Origin: a virus
DNA length: 20,538 bases
Virus record (IMG/VR): IMGVR_UViG_3300045999_007266
Location: 1-20,538 of that record
Strand: one strand, 5' to 3'
A program made the position numbers and the translations under genes. The notes beneath the pieces are model-generated. The model was not told where the DNA came from and ran no database searches. It saw only the letters and a program-made list of their open reading frames with translations. Positions 6,063 through 13,618 of the stretch are shown here, one piece after another; the stretch's first letter is position 1; every line of letters starts with the position of its first letter.

Positions 6063-6266
6063 TCAGAAGATACCGAAGAAGAGTTTGCCAGTGAGACTAT
6101 AAGAAAGAGCCCCAGCAATAATACCGACCATTGCCCAGCGTCCATTATACATCTCCGTAGTTTGCATGGGGGTCATAAGACCTTTACGATTATATTCTTG
6201 GTAAACCATTTCAGGTTCCTTGGCCCACATATTATTTTGACCAAGTTCATTGGTTGTTACAGTCAT
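6063..6266 (-). CDS. hli: High-light-inducible protein, 67 aa
   Basis: A polar N-terminal region (residues 1-35) precedes the Hli helix TTEMYNGRWAMVGIIAGA with the pattern ExxNGRxAMxG (E38, N41, R43), and the protein ends TGKLFFGIF. It binds pigments in the thylakoid and protects photosystem II during infection. I chose the ATG at 6266 (MTVTTNELG) because it begins a typical cyanophage Hli N-terminus; the extra 13 residues from 6305 would lie in the promoter. It is the first gene of the redox operon, with a near-consensus promoter at 6322-6294. Confidence 0.93.
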   Translation of the reverse strand: MTVTTNELGQNNMWAKEPEMVYQEYNRKGLMTPMQTTEMYNGRWAMVGIIAGALSYSLTGKLFFGIF

Positions 6267-6293
6267 TTTCGTTTTATTACGAATTGTTACACA

Positions 6294-6322
6294 ATTATAT
6301 AGCAAAAATAAAGGGGAGTCAA
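6294..6322 (-). promoter_or_regulatory. Sigma70-type early promoter of the redox operon
   Basis: TTGACT (6322-6317), 17 bases, then TATAAT (6299-6294), placing transcription start near 6287, about 20 bases before the hli ATG. The -35 hexamer lies across the loop and 3' arm of the porin terminator (6313-6329). Confidence 0.75.
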
Positions 6323-6329
6323 GCTCCCC
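6313..6329 (-). terminator. Intrinsic terminator of the porin gene
   Basis: On the minus strand GGGGAG, loop CTTGA, CTCCCC, followed by TTTATTTTT. It lies 26 bases after the porin stop (6355). It doubles as DNA carrying the -35 of the next promoter. Confidence 0.87.
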
Positions 6330-6354
6330 AGTGTATCAGATTTTACAGATTAGA

Positions 6355-7872
6355 TCAGAACTTAAAGGTTGTCTGAACCAGAGCACCGAAAGTATCAAGA
6401 CCATCGTTACCAGTAGGATTGCTCAGATAGAACACAGCAGGAGTTACAGCAATGTTATCGGTAACTTGCATCTTGTAATATGCCTCAAAAGCATAGTTGC
6501 CATCTTGAGCATTTACATCATTCTGCTTGGTAACAAAAGTAGGTTGTCCAACTGCAAAACCAAGAGCATTACCCTTAGCAAGTACATCCTTCCAAACCAG
6601 ACCAGTATACCAGGACTGAGAAATAGTATCACCACCTTCAGTATAACCAGAGTTATTATAACCCCAACCAGCAGAGATTGAAGGAACGATACCAGAGGTA
6701 GAAGGTTGCCAGTAACCAGCAAGAGAGAACGAGTTAGTTTGACCACCAGTTACACTATTAGGAAGTGAAGAAGTCAGAGTAGGAGTGCCTTGAATGCTCA
6801 CACCATTATTAGAATAAGTATAAGCACCAGTCAGGTTCCAGTTCTTAGTGGTATAAGCAAGTTGAGCAGTGGTAGAAGCAGCAGAGTTGCCGTTGAACAT
6901 ACCACCTTCAGCACTATCACCCTTGTCTGCATCACCAGCAACATAGGCACCACCAAGTGTCCAAGCACCTTTCTTAACCGAAGCACCGAAACCACCACCA
7001 AGAACTTTGCTGTAAGCACCAGGAGCACCGTTGAACTGGAAGATGTTCAGGATTTTATCAGCAGTGTAGACAGAAGGCCACACAGGCAGAATGTCATCCT
7101 GACGAACACGAGGACCAGCAGTAATGGTTACATCTTTACCAGCAGGGAACTTATAGTAAAGACGGTTAATTGCAACTACGTCACCACCGTCAGCATTACC
7201 AAGGTTTTCTTGGAAACCAGCATCCAGTTTGGTGAGAGGAGTAGGAGCAGCACCGAAACCACTGTCATCAAAGTTACCAGCACGAAGTTGAGTACGCAGC
7301 AGGTCTTTACCAGTGAAAGAGGTATCCAGGTTCAGTTTCACATCATAGTTGAAGGAAACTGCTTCACGAAGATTGTTGTAAGTATCCTTTTGGTTTCCAC
7401 CATAAGACAGACCACCCAGAACCCACTTGGTTTCACCACGAAGTTTGGTAGTGGTGGAGAATTGAGTTGCTTCCAGTTGACCAACTTGTGCTTCCAGTTT
7501 ATCAACACGACCACGAATTACTGCAAGTTCTTCTTGGAATTCTTTCGTAAGACGACTGAGTTCATCAGTCACTTCAGTTACACGGTCAAGGCAAGCATTG
7601 AGAAGTGCTGCTGCCTCATAACGAGTCATTGCCTTACCACCACCGTAGGTGCCATTAGGATAACCTGCTACACATCCATAACGTTCTACGAGATTGCTAA
7701 GTGCCTGATATGCCCAATCGGTTGGTTGTACATCAGACAATTGAGAGACACTTGTAACCTGAGCAGAAGAGTATTGATTGACTGCTGCCATATTAAGGTC
7801 TGCGGCATTCGCAACAGCAGGAGCAATCATACCAAGAGCAACGGGTGCAAGCATCAGTTGTTTGATTTTCAT
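6355..7872 (-). CDS. Cyanobacterial outer-membrane porin (SLH plus OprB-like barrel), 505 aa
   Basis: This protein resembles the SomA/SomB type major porins of Synechococcus. A signal peptide covers residues 1-23 (APAVANA cut). An SLH domain lies at about 44-100 (PTDWAYQALSNLVERYG, then TRYEAAALLNACLDR) and anchors the protein to the peptidoglycan layer. A coiled coil follows at about 100-136, then a barrel from about 140 to 505 ending LVQTTFKF with the terminal Phe sorting signal. It looks complete. It would open or replace small-molecule channels in the outer membrane of the infected cell. GC content appears clearly higher than in neighbours (about 47% in a line counted by hand), which suggests a recent host origin. 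The leader lacks a Shine-Dalgarno site. It has its own promoter and terminator. Confidence 0.94.
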   Translation of the reverse strand: MKIKQLMLAPVALGMIAPAVANAADLNMAAVNQYSSAQVTSVSQLSDVQPTDWAYQALSNLVERYGCVAGYPNGTYGGGKAMTRYEAAALLNACLDRVTEVTDELSRLTKEFQEELAVIRGRVDKLEAQVGQLEATQFSTTTKLRGETKWVLGGLSYGGNQKDTYNNLREAVSFNYDVKLNLDTSFTGKDLLRTQLRAGNFDDSGFGAAPTPLTKLDAGFQENLGNADGGDVVAINRLYYKFPAGKDVTITAGPRVRQDDILPVWPSVYTADKILNIFQFNGAPGAYSKVLGGGFGASVKKGAWTLGGAYVAGDADKGDSAEGGMFNGNSAASTTAQLAYTTKNWNLTGAYTYSNNGVSIQGTPTLTSSLPNSVTGGQTNSFSLAGYWQPSTSGIVPSISAGWGYNNSGYTEGGDTISQSWYTGLVWKDVLAKGNALGFAVGQPTFVTKQNDVNAQDGNYAFEAYYKMQVTDNIAVTPAVFYLSNPTGNDGLDTFGALVQTTFKF

Positions 7873-7903
7873 AAAAATGTTTTTTGTGTACTAAACGACA
7901 TAT

Positions 7904-7940
7904 TGAGCACCCATACAAATAGTTGCGGCATGGGTGCTCA
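7904..7940 (-). promoter_or_regulatory. 5' stem-loop in the porin leader
   Basis: An 11-bp perfect inverted repeat (TGAGCACCCAT with ATGGGTGCTCA, 15-base loop) lies between the predicted transcription start (near 7942) and the porin ATG (7872). No U-tract follows directly on the minus strand, so it is not a clear terminator. A hairpin at the very 5' end of an abundant porin mRNA could protect it from decay, as the 5' hairpin does in E. coli ompA. Confidence 0.6.
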
Positions 7941-7948
7941 GGTCATTT

Positions 7949-7978
7949 ATCTTAACATTTTTTTTGGGATCGTGTCAA
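7949..7978 (-). promoter_or_regulatory. Putative promoter of the porin gene
   Basis: TTGACA (7978-7973), 18 bases, TAAGAT (7954-7949). The -35 is perfect and overlaps the stop codon of the GT25 gene; the -10 matches four of six. Its distance to the leader hairpin puts transcription start just before the stem. Confidence 0.5.
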
Positions 7979-8769
7979 CCTTGTTCTTGATTTTGATTTT
8001 GGGTTATTCTTCCCAAATATGGGTCATAATTCATTAACTCTTCAATTTTTACATTTGATCCGTTTTGTTGCCAGAAATTTAAAAGTCCATCATGACTAGA
8101 ACGATGGAAGATATCAATATGTTCTGGATGAATAGAAGACCCTAGAGATATTCTATACAAGAAAAGTGGAATGGAGAAAGTATTTCCAGAATTATAAACC
8201 AAATCATCAGCAACTGCTCTTGGTTTAACACCATTATCAAGTTTATATTTGTCTCCACGAATATGATGTTTGATAATTTTTTCTGCATGATGTCGAGATA
8301 TCATGTAGCAAGCAGTAGAAAAATCATTTACAAATCTTTTATGCAATTGAACGTGGAGTGGTCCTGTGCAAATAATTGCAAGTTGAATAACATCCCAATC
8401 ATATGGGACTAAAGAGTAGAATTGACTCCAAGTAAAATCCCAATTTTTTACAATTTGCAAATCAACGTCATCTTCCATAATGATTGCATATGGACTATCA
8501 GATGTCTCAAACCAATGTTTGATTGCTTTTAGGTGTGATGTAGTACATCCAATTTCTCCAGAAGTCATCATCTGAGGATATCTCCCAGAAACAATATCAC
8601 TCAAATCATCTTCCCTGCCATCATAAGCAGAGATTCTTGTATAATTTTCAATTTCCCATTCTTCAAATTGTTCTTCCATATATTCTTTTCTTTCTGGTTG
8701 CCCATCAAGATTTAAATAATAAATTGGACCTATGTTCTTAAGTTTATACGCAGATTTATTTTTATCCAT
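7975..8769 (-). CDS. GT25-family glycosyltransferase (LPS-type), 264 aa
   Basis: The family transfers a hexose, usually galactose, to lipooligosaccharide. Visible motifs are GPIYYLNLDGQPERK near the N-terminus (sugar-nucleotide region), GEIGCTTSHLKAIK (71-84) and the metal-binding IIMEDDVD (97-103), in GT25 order. Length is normal. ATG at 8769 overlaps the preceding stop as TAATG, so it replaces a longer upstream option at 8784. It is the last gene of the nine-gene glycan operon, and its stop overlaps the -35 of the porin promoter. Confidence 0.87.
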   Translation of the reverse strand: MDKNKSAYKLKNIGPIYYLNLDGQPERKEYMEEQFEEWEIENYTRISAYDGREDDLSDIVSGRYPQMMTSGEIGCTTSHLKAIKHWFETSDSPYAIIMEDDVDLQIVKNWDFTWSQFYSLVPYDWDVIQLAIICTGPLHVQLHKRFVNDFSTACYMISRHHAEKIIKHHIRGDKYKLDNGVKPRAVADDLVYNSGNTFSIPLFLYRISLGSSIHPEHIDIFHRSSHDGLLNFWQQNGSNVKIEELMNYDPYLGRITQNQNQEQG

Positions 8770-9626
8770 TAGATCACTTCCCAAGTATCACAATATAAAT
8801 CTTTAGTGTCTTTGTCTGCATATGCAGGACCAAACCACATTTTTGGTGCTACAACTTTTCCTCTTTTATTTTGCAACCAAGCACCCCACCACGATAATGA
8901 TGAATTTGCGATAATTGCTCCAGAGCACAATGACATTAAACACAAATCAACATAAGGTGTGTATGAACCATCTCGATATTTTTCTTGTGGTTCAGAAATG
9001 AAGAATCTGTCCGAGGTAAACAATTCTTGTTCTTTAACCCATTCTGGTGAATCAGAAAAAACAAGAATAGGTTGGTCTTCATCAAAAAGTTTCAAAGCAT
9101 TTTCATAGTATTCTATTGGTTGAACTGGGTGAGTATCCGCAAGGTTTACATATGCCCACTTAAATCCCCTGGAATCTACCAAGTTTGGATCTCCTCTCCT
9201 CACATGAAGAAATACTGGTTCCTTTTCAAATTCCGAAATAAACTCTTTGCATGGTCCCAAAATTCCATCGTCAAAGGTAAAATCCTCACGAATTTCATCT
9301 TCAATATCTTTAAACCATTTTTCAGATTGAAAAAATCCAAAAAGACTTACATCGTCAGGGCACAAATGGTGAAGAGATTCATCATAATGAAAATACTTTT
9401 CAACAACAACTGGTGCATGTCCTTGGTCTAGAAACTTAAGATTACCAGTATGAACGTTGGTAAGGTTAAAGCATACATGCAAACTATAGTTATCAACCCT
9501 TTTTGAATCAAAAGGGGGAATGCAAAAATCATATCCTCTACGTCTAGCAATTCCCTTCAAAGCAGCATACTGGAACATTTGATTTCCAAGTCTGCCGTTA
9601 TTTCCAAGTCCATTAAACGCTAACAT
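8769..9626 (-). CDS. GT11 alpha-1,2-fucosyltransferase-like protein, 285 aa
   Basis: GT11 enzymes move L-fucose from GDP-fucose to the 2-OH of a galactose or similar residue. The protein shows GRLGNQMFQYAA (11-22), the donor-binding HVRRGD (141-146), ILVFSDSPEWVK, and IIANSSLSWWGAWL near the C-terminus, all characteristic. It appears complete and cytoplasmic. The start at 9626 lies 14 bases inside the preceding gene, with GGAG upstream. It is a clear paralogue of the other GT11 gene in the operon. Given the GDP-mannose 3,5-epimerase homologue in the same operon, the donor could also be GDP-L-galactose, which differs from GDP-L-fucose only by a 6-OH. Confidence 0.92.
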   Translation of the reverse strand: MLAFNGLGNNGRLGNQMFQYAALKGIARRRGYDFCIPPFDSKRVDNYSLHVCFNLTNVHTGNLKFLDQGHAPVVVEKYFHYDESLHHLCPDDVSLFGFFQSEKWFKDIEDEIREDFTFDDGILGPCKEFISEFEKEPVFLHVRRGDPNLVDSRGFKWAYVNLADTHPVQPIEYYENALKLFDEDQPILVFSDSPEWVKEQELFTSDRFFISEPQEKYRDGSYTPYVDLCLMSLCSGAIIANSSLSWWGAWLQNKRGKVVAPKMWFGPAYADKDTKDLYCDTWEVI

Positions 9627-10431
9627 TTAATTTTTCTCCTCTGTTAATTAGATACTGTTGTTTCTCATAGTATTTTACTACAGTTTCTCTGTCCTGATTT
9701 CTAAACCACTGCCAAAGATTATAGTTATCCATAAATTTTGGATTATTATAGTGAGAATTAAAAGTTCTACCATGCTCAAGATGATAGACAACATCATTGA
9801 CTCTTCCAACTCGATAATTAAGAAGATTCAATCTGTAATAAAACTCACAATCTTCTGCTCCCCAAGAAATAAAATTCTCGTTCCACATGCCAATATTGAT
9901 TTCTGTCTGACGTTTAATCATTTGCCCCCACCCAATTGTGGATGAAGCATTTCTAGAATTTGAATTTAAAATTTGATAATTAAACTTTGAATTTAAAAAC
10001 TCTTCATAAACATTCATTGGGTAGTCAACTGCAAGTTGATAAATTCCACAACCAAAGGGATAAATCGCATCACATTGGTCTTCAGCAAGTGCAGCATATG
10101 CCAAATGATATGATTGAATAGGAAGAATCATATCAACATCATGATTGAAAATAATTTCAGATTTAGATTCAACTAACAAATCATTTAAGATACGAGTTTT
10201 ATGAAATGCCTTTTCATCACTTTCCTCGTAAATATGAATTAAATTAGTTGTATCTGCATATTTTCTAATTTCTGGTATTGCTCTAAATTTAAAATTAGAA
10301 CGAGTATCAACTTCTTTGATTATAACATTTGAGTCTGGAAAATTATGAAGAAGAAAGGAGACTGTTGTAATTATGTTCTTTAATCTATCTTCACTTTCAA
10401 TCCTACATGGCATCAAAAAATCAAGTTTCAT
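9613..10431 (-). CDS. Glycosyltransferase, GT2 N-terminus with GT7-type C-terminal motif, 272 aa
   Basis: The N-terminal half begins LDFLMPCRIESEDRLKNI and has a DxD-type metal site at NHDVDMI (97-102). The second half carries STIGWGQMIKRQ and WGAEDCEFYYRL (190-201), the acceptor/catalytic motif of the galactosyltransferase C-terminal (Glyco_transf_7C) family also found in chondroitin-type polymerases. It probably adds a hexose or N-acetylhexosamine to the growing glycan; the sugar cannot be told. ATG at 10431 with AGAGG upstream, one base after the GT11 stop, is preferred over 10476. Confidence 0.86.
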   Translation of the reverse strand: MKLDFLMPCRIESEDRLKNIITTVSFLLHNFPDSNVIIKEVDTRSNFKFRAIPEIRKYADTTNLIHIYEESDEKAFHKTRILNDLLVESKSEIIFNHDVDMILPIQSYHLAYAALAEDQCDAIYPFGCGIYQLAVDYPMNVYEEFLNSKFNYQILNSNSRNASSTIGWGQMIKRQTEINIGMWNENFISWGAEDCEFYYRLNLLNYRVGRVNDVVYHLEHGRTFNSHYNNPKFMDNYNLWQWFRNQDRETVVKYYEKQQYLINRGEKLNVSV

Positions 10432-10432
10432 A

Positions 10433-11326
10433 TCAAACCTCTGCTGGAATTTCCTTTGGATCATTATACTTTTCAATCCATCCCTCTGGGATTAAATCAT
10501 CCATAATATAATGTTCATACGCAGAACCAAACCAAGGTTTAGGTGCAATTACTTTTTTATTTTTATTATTAATTAACCAAGCACCCCACCAGGATAAAGA
10601 ACTATTTGCAATAATTGCATCACTACAGAGAGACATCAAACACAAATCAACGTAAGGAACTGATGCTCCATCAGGAAAAAGTTCCAAAGAATTATCTGAA
10701 AATAGGAACCTGTCTCCTTTAAAGAATTCTTGATTTTTACACCAATCAATAACATCAGAAAAAACAATTACTTGATAAGAATCATCAAATTCTTTAAGTG
10801 CTTCTTCATAATATTCAAATTTGCACAAGGGATGGTACTGTTGAAGCATTTGATATGACCAACGTTCACCTCTTACACCTTGGAGATTTGGATTTCCTCT
10901 GCGAACATGCAAAAATACCAACTTATCATTTCCAATGCTTTCAATATATTCCTTGCATGGTTCTAACCATTCATCTTTAAATTGAAAATCTTCACGAATC
11001 TCATCTGCAATATGCTTAAAATATTTTTCTGACTGAAAATATCCATCAAGGTCAATATTATCTGGGCATTGCTCAAAAAGATTTTCATTGAAATGAAACT
11101 CTCTCCAAGAAATAGTTTGCTTTGGTTGTTCTCCCTGATTAACATCTTTACAATTTACCAGTTTAAACGCATCAAAAAGTCCATAGTTATCACATCTATC
11201 TGCATCAGCAGGAGGAACCATCCATTGATATCCCTTATGTGCTGCGATTCCTCTAATTGCAGCATATTGGAACATTTGATTGCCAAGTCTCCCAGCATTG
11301 CCGAGACCATTAAATGAAATTGCCAT
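10433..11326 (-). CDS. GT11 alpha-1,2-fucosyltransferase-like protein, second copy, 297 aa
   Basis: It shares with the other copy GRLGNQMFQYAAIRGIAA, the long PYVDLCLMSLC segment and IIANSSLSWWGAWL. The donor-binding motif reads HVRRGN (140-145), where the sister protein has HVRRGD; the Asp-to-Asn change sits at the conserved position of the HxRRxD motif and could alter donor or activity. Otherwise the protein seems intact. AGGAGAAGAG just before ATG at 11326 gives a good ribosome site. The pair probably arose by duplication, or was acquired as a set, with different acceptor preferences. Confidence 0.92.
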   Translation of the reverse strand: MAISFNGLGNAGRLGNQMFQYAAIRGIAAHKGYQWMVPPADADRCDNYGLFDAFKLVNCKDVNQGEQPKQTISWREFHFNENLFEQCPDNIDLDGYFQSEKYFKHIADEIREDFQFKDEWLEPCKEYIESIGNDKLVFLHVRRGNPNLQGVRGERWSYQMLQQYHPLCKFEYYEEALKEFDDSYQVIVFSDVIDWCKNQEFFKGDRFLFSDNSLELFPDGASVPYVDLCLMSLCSDAIIANSSLSWWGAWLINNKNKKVIAPKPWFGSAYEHYIMDDLIPEGWIEKYNDPKEIPAEV

Positions 11327-11335
11327 CTCTTCTCC

Positions 11336-11986
11336 TTAGTTTTTCTTTACGAATAAAACATCACCCCAATCAGAGGTATGTTCAAATGTTTCTACAGGTT
11401 CAAATCCAAATGAATTTAAATATGTTTTAAGTTCATCAAACATTACGTTATCAACATAATCTGGATTACTCCAAGTTGCTTCTGTTGTCACGTATGAAAC
11501 ATGCTCTAGGACTTTAGATGCTCCTTTAAGGACCATCAATTCTGCTCCTTGCGTATCCATATCAAGGAGTTGAAAATCACTAAAGTTAAATTCATTTTCT
11601 TCGAGCAAAGTATCGAGTCTAACAGTATCAACTTTAATTGTTTTTTTATGCCAAGATTCAAATCTTCCTTGAGGTTTTAAAAGAGAAGAGCATCCTTTAT
11701 TTCCTTTCATGAATGCAGCATCTGGACCATAACAAACATGAAAATCAATGTCTTTCTGATCCACATCACTAGCAGCAACACAGAATCCATGAGATTCCAC
11801 AAAACTATCTGCTCTCTCTAAAGCAATCTTCAACTCTTCAAATACTTCTGGATTTGGTTCAATCCAAATTATTTGCTTGGCACCAAGTTTTTCATAGTCG
11901 AAAATTTCTTCTCCACGATGAGCACCAACGTGAATTACTCCATCGACTTTAATATTATTTTCCGAAAAATATTTGTATTGACTCAT
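11336..11986 (-). CDS. FkbM-family methyltransferase, 216 aa
   Basis: The SAM-binding region reads GVIHVGAHRGEEI (16-28) with an acidic strand end IIWIEPNPEVFEEL. The family motif LLDMDTQGAELMVLKG is present, followed by TTEATWSNP. FkbM enzymes O-methylate hydroxyl groups of sugars or polyketides, so capping a surface sugar is likely here. ATG at 11986 overlaps the GT10-like stop as ATGA. Length is typical. The specific target is unknown. Confidence 0.9.
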   Translation of the reverse strand: MSQYKYFSENNIKVDGVIHVGAHRGEEIFDYEKLGAKQIIWIEPNPEVFEELKIALERADSFVESHGFCVAASDVDQKDIDFHVCYGPDAAFMKGNKGCSSLLKPQGRFESWHKKTIKVDTVRLDTLLEENEFNFSDFQLLDMDTQGAELMVLKGASKVLEHVSYVTTEATWSNPDYVDNVMFDELKTYLNSFGFEPVETFEHTSDWGDVLFVKKN

Positions 11987-12783
11987 TTAAAATAATTGGT
12001 ATAGATAAAATCCTCTGCGACAGGAAAGTTTAAAGAACGTTCAAAATTATCTTTAACTGCATCCATTTTAGAATGATAAAGGTCTTCTGTCAATGAAGAG
12101 ATATCAAAATCATCATCTAGGAATATAATTCCTTCTTCATTGAAATACTCAGTAATTCCTCTACATCCATAAAAAATTGGAATAGTTCCAGTAGCAAAAC
12201 AATCTGTAATCTTCTCAGTGAAATAGGTATCATAAACTGCATTTTCTACTGCAATAGAGAACATATAATCCTTTAGTGCTTCTTCTTTACAAGAAATATC
12301 TCGGATACCCCTACCAAATAAATCTACTTGGTCTTTGAACTTATTCACAAACTCAAGTCTCTTTATATGTCCAGGAACCATAGACTTATTTGATGAGACC
12401 ATAGAGACTAATTTGGTCTTTTCAAATATCTGTCTATCTACAACCCAAGGTGCAGCATTACTAATTGCATATTTAATCTTTGGATATTTTTCACATAATT
12501 CCCTATCGCAACTAAAAATACCATCAACTCTAGTAGCAGCAAACTCATAATTTTTAATAACCCAATCATAGATTGGTTTGATGATTTGCTTGGATTCCAA
12601 CAACCAAATATATGTTGGTTTGGTTTGAACTGTAGAAAATGCTTCTAGAGAACGTTGATTTACATAAAAATTAACGTCTCCAGAACCATCATAAACCCAC
12701 TCAGTGAACTTAGAAGTATTTTTATCTGAAGTGGATGGAAGAAGAGAATCGTTACAATAAAGATTAATCTTAAACTTGCTCAT
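11983..12783 (-). CDS. GT10-like alpha-1,3-fucosyltransferase, 266 aa
   Basis: The C-terminal half carries the GT10 signature: DYMFSIAVENAVYDTYFTEK, then FATGTIPIFYGC (about 172-207), which corresponds to the donor-binding region of bacterial and animal alpha-1,3/4-fucosyltransferases. The N-terminal half is divergent, with PTYIWLLESKQI resembling the usual pre-motif. It is shorter than H. pylori FucT and lacks heptad repeats. It should use GDP-L-fucose or a near relative such as GDP-L-galactose. The start lies 14 bases inside the SDR gene. Confidence 0.85.
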   Translation of the reverse strand: MSKFKINLYCNDSLLPSTSDKNTSKFTEWVYDGSGDVNFYVNQRSLEAFSTVQTKPTYIWLLESKQIIKPIYDWVIKNYEFAATRVDGIFSCDRELCEKYPKIKYAISNAAPWVVDRQIFEKTKLVSMVSSNKSMVPGHIKRLEFVNKFKDQVDLFGRGIRDISCKEEALKDYMFSIAVENAVYDTYFTEKITDCFATGTIPIFYGCRGITEYFNEEGIIFLDDDFDISSLTEDLYHSKMDAVKDNFERSLNFPVAEDFIYTNYFK

Positions 12784-13618
12784 TCTTCATTGCCTCAAAG
12801 ACCTTAGCAATTCCTTGCTCGATAGAAGTTTTTGGCATCCACCACTTAGTCAAATATGTGTCTGGTTGATTTCTCTTATCCATTTGAACAGAATCTTTTT
12901 GTTCAGAAGGTTGAATTCTAATTTCTTTTCCAATCAGATTAAATTGTCCACTAATTATGCCAGCAATATCAATAATTTTTGTCGAACGGAAACTAGTGAT
13001 GTGGAGGTTATCTTCCGACGTAAAATCATTGAAATCCTCCATAATTTTCTCAAGCGCTTCACAGCAATCTTCTGCATACAAAAACTCCCTTTCCTCATGT
13101 CCATCAGTAAGCATATCAATTACACCAGTCTCAAATCCCTTACGGATAAAGTCCGTGATAACATGTGCTTTATCGTGGTCTTTTTCAACACCATAAACAT
13201 TCCAGAACTTAACAATAAGTCCATTAAGAGACTTGGTATAAAGTTCACCAACATTTTTAAGAACTCCATATGGAGAATAACTCATATTGCTCATCTGAGA
13301 TGATGCAAAAACAAACCTTTTATTATACTTCTTAAGAAGTCCAAAGGCATTTGCCATCAAACGAGCATTGTTATCAATGAACTGGAAAGTATGTTGATAT
13401 TTTTTAAGGTATCTAGAACCACCAACATCAAATGCAAGGAAGAATACAAAGTCAGAATCTTTGATATTATCCTCCAAGTTTTGATTTGGGATAACAGTCA
13501 TATCTTGTTCTGGTCCATTCACAACATCAAATTCATTGACGGTATGACCTTTTCCACGAAGATATTCGGTCAGGTATGCTCCAACCTGACCACTTGAACC
13601 TAATACTGAGATTTTCAT
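12770..13618 (-). CDS. Extended SDR nucleotide-sugar epimerase/reductase, 282 aa
   Basis: A Rossmann NAD(P) motif is present at GSSGQVGAYL (7-16), and a catalytic set follows: Ser in FASSQMS (about 106-107), Y117 and K121 in SPYGVLK. EEREFLYAEDCCEAL is the substrate-domain motif of epimerases and dehydratases. It is shorter than most sugar epimerases. In this operon it could be a GDP-sugar 4-reductase or epimerase acting before or after the GME homologue, but the sequence alone does not decide. Starts and stops overlap neighbours by 4 and 14 bases. Confidence 0.86.
   Translation of the reverse strand: MKISVLGSSGQVGAYLTEYLRGKGHTVNEFDVVNGPEQDMTVIPNQNLEDNIKDSDFVFFLAFDVGGSRYLKKYQHTFQFIDNNARLMANAFGLLKKYNKRFVFASSQMSNMSYSPYGVLKNVGELYTKSLNGLIVKFWNVYGVEKDHDKAHVITDFIRKGFETGVIDMLTDGHEEREFLYAEDCCEALEKIMEDFNDFTSEDNLHITSFRSTKIIDIAGIISGQFNLIGKEIRIQPSEQKDSVQMDKRNQPDTYLTKWWMPKTSIEQGIAKVFEAMKNEQV

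Noticed and set aside
6790-8037. Plus-strand open frame of 415 codons opposite the porin
   Set aside because: It is rich in Thr, Ser and Ile as expected from the complement of porin codons, shows no domain, and the minus strand encodes a clear full-length porin.
12776-13303. Plus-strand frame of 175 codons over the SDR gene
   Set aside because: It is antisense to a gene with clear Rossmann and catalytic motifs; low-complexity Ile/Leu/Asn content is as expected of AT-rich complement.
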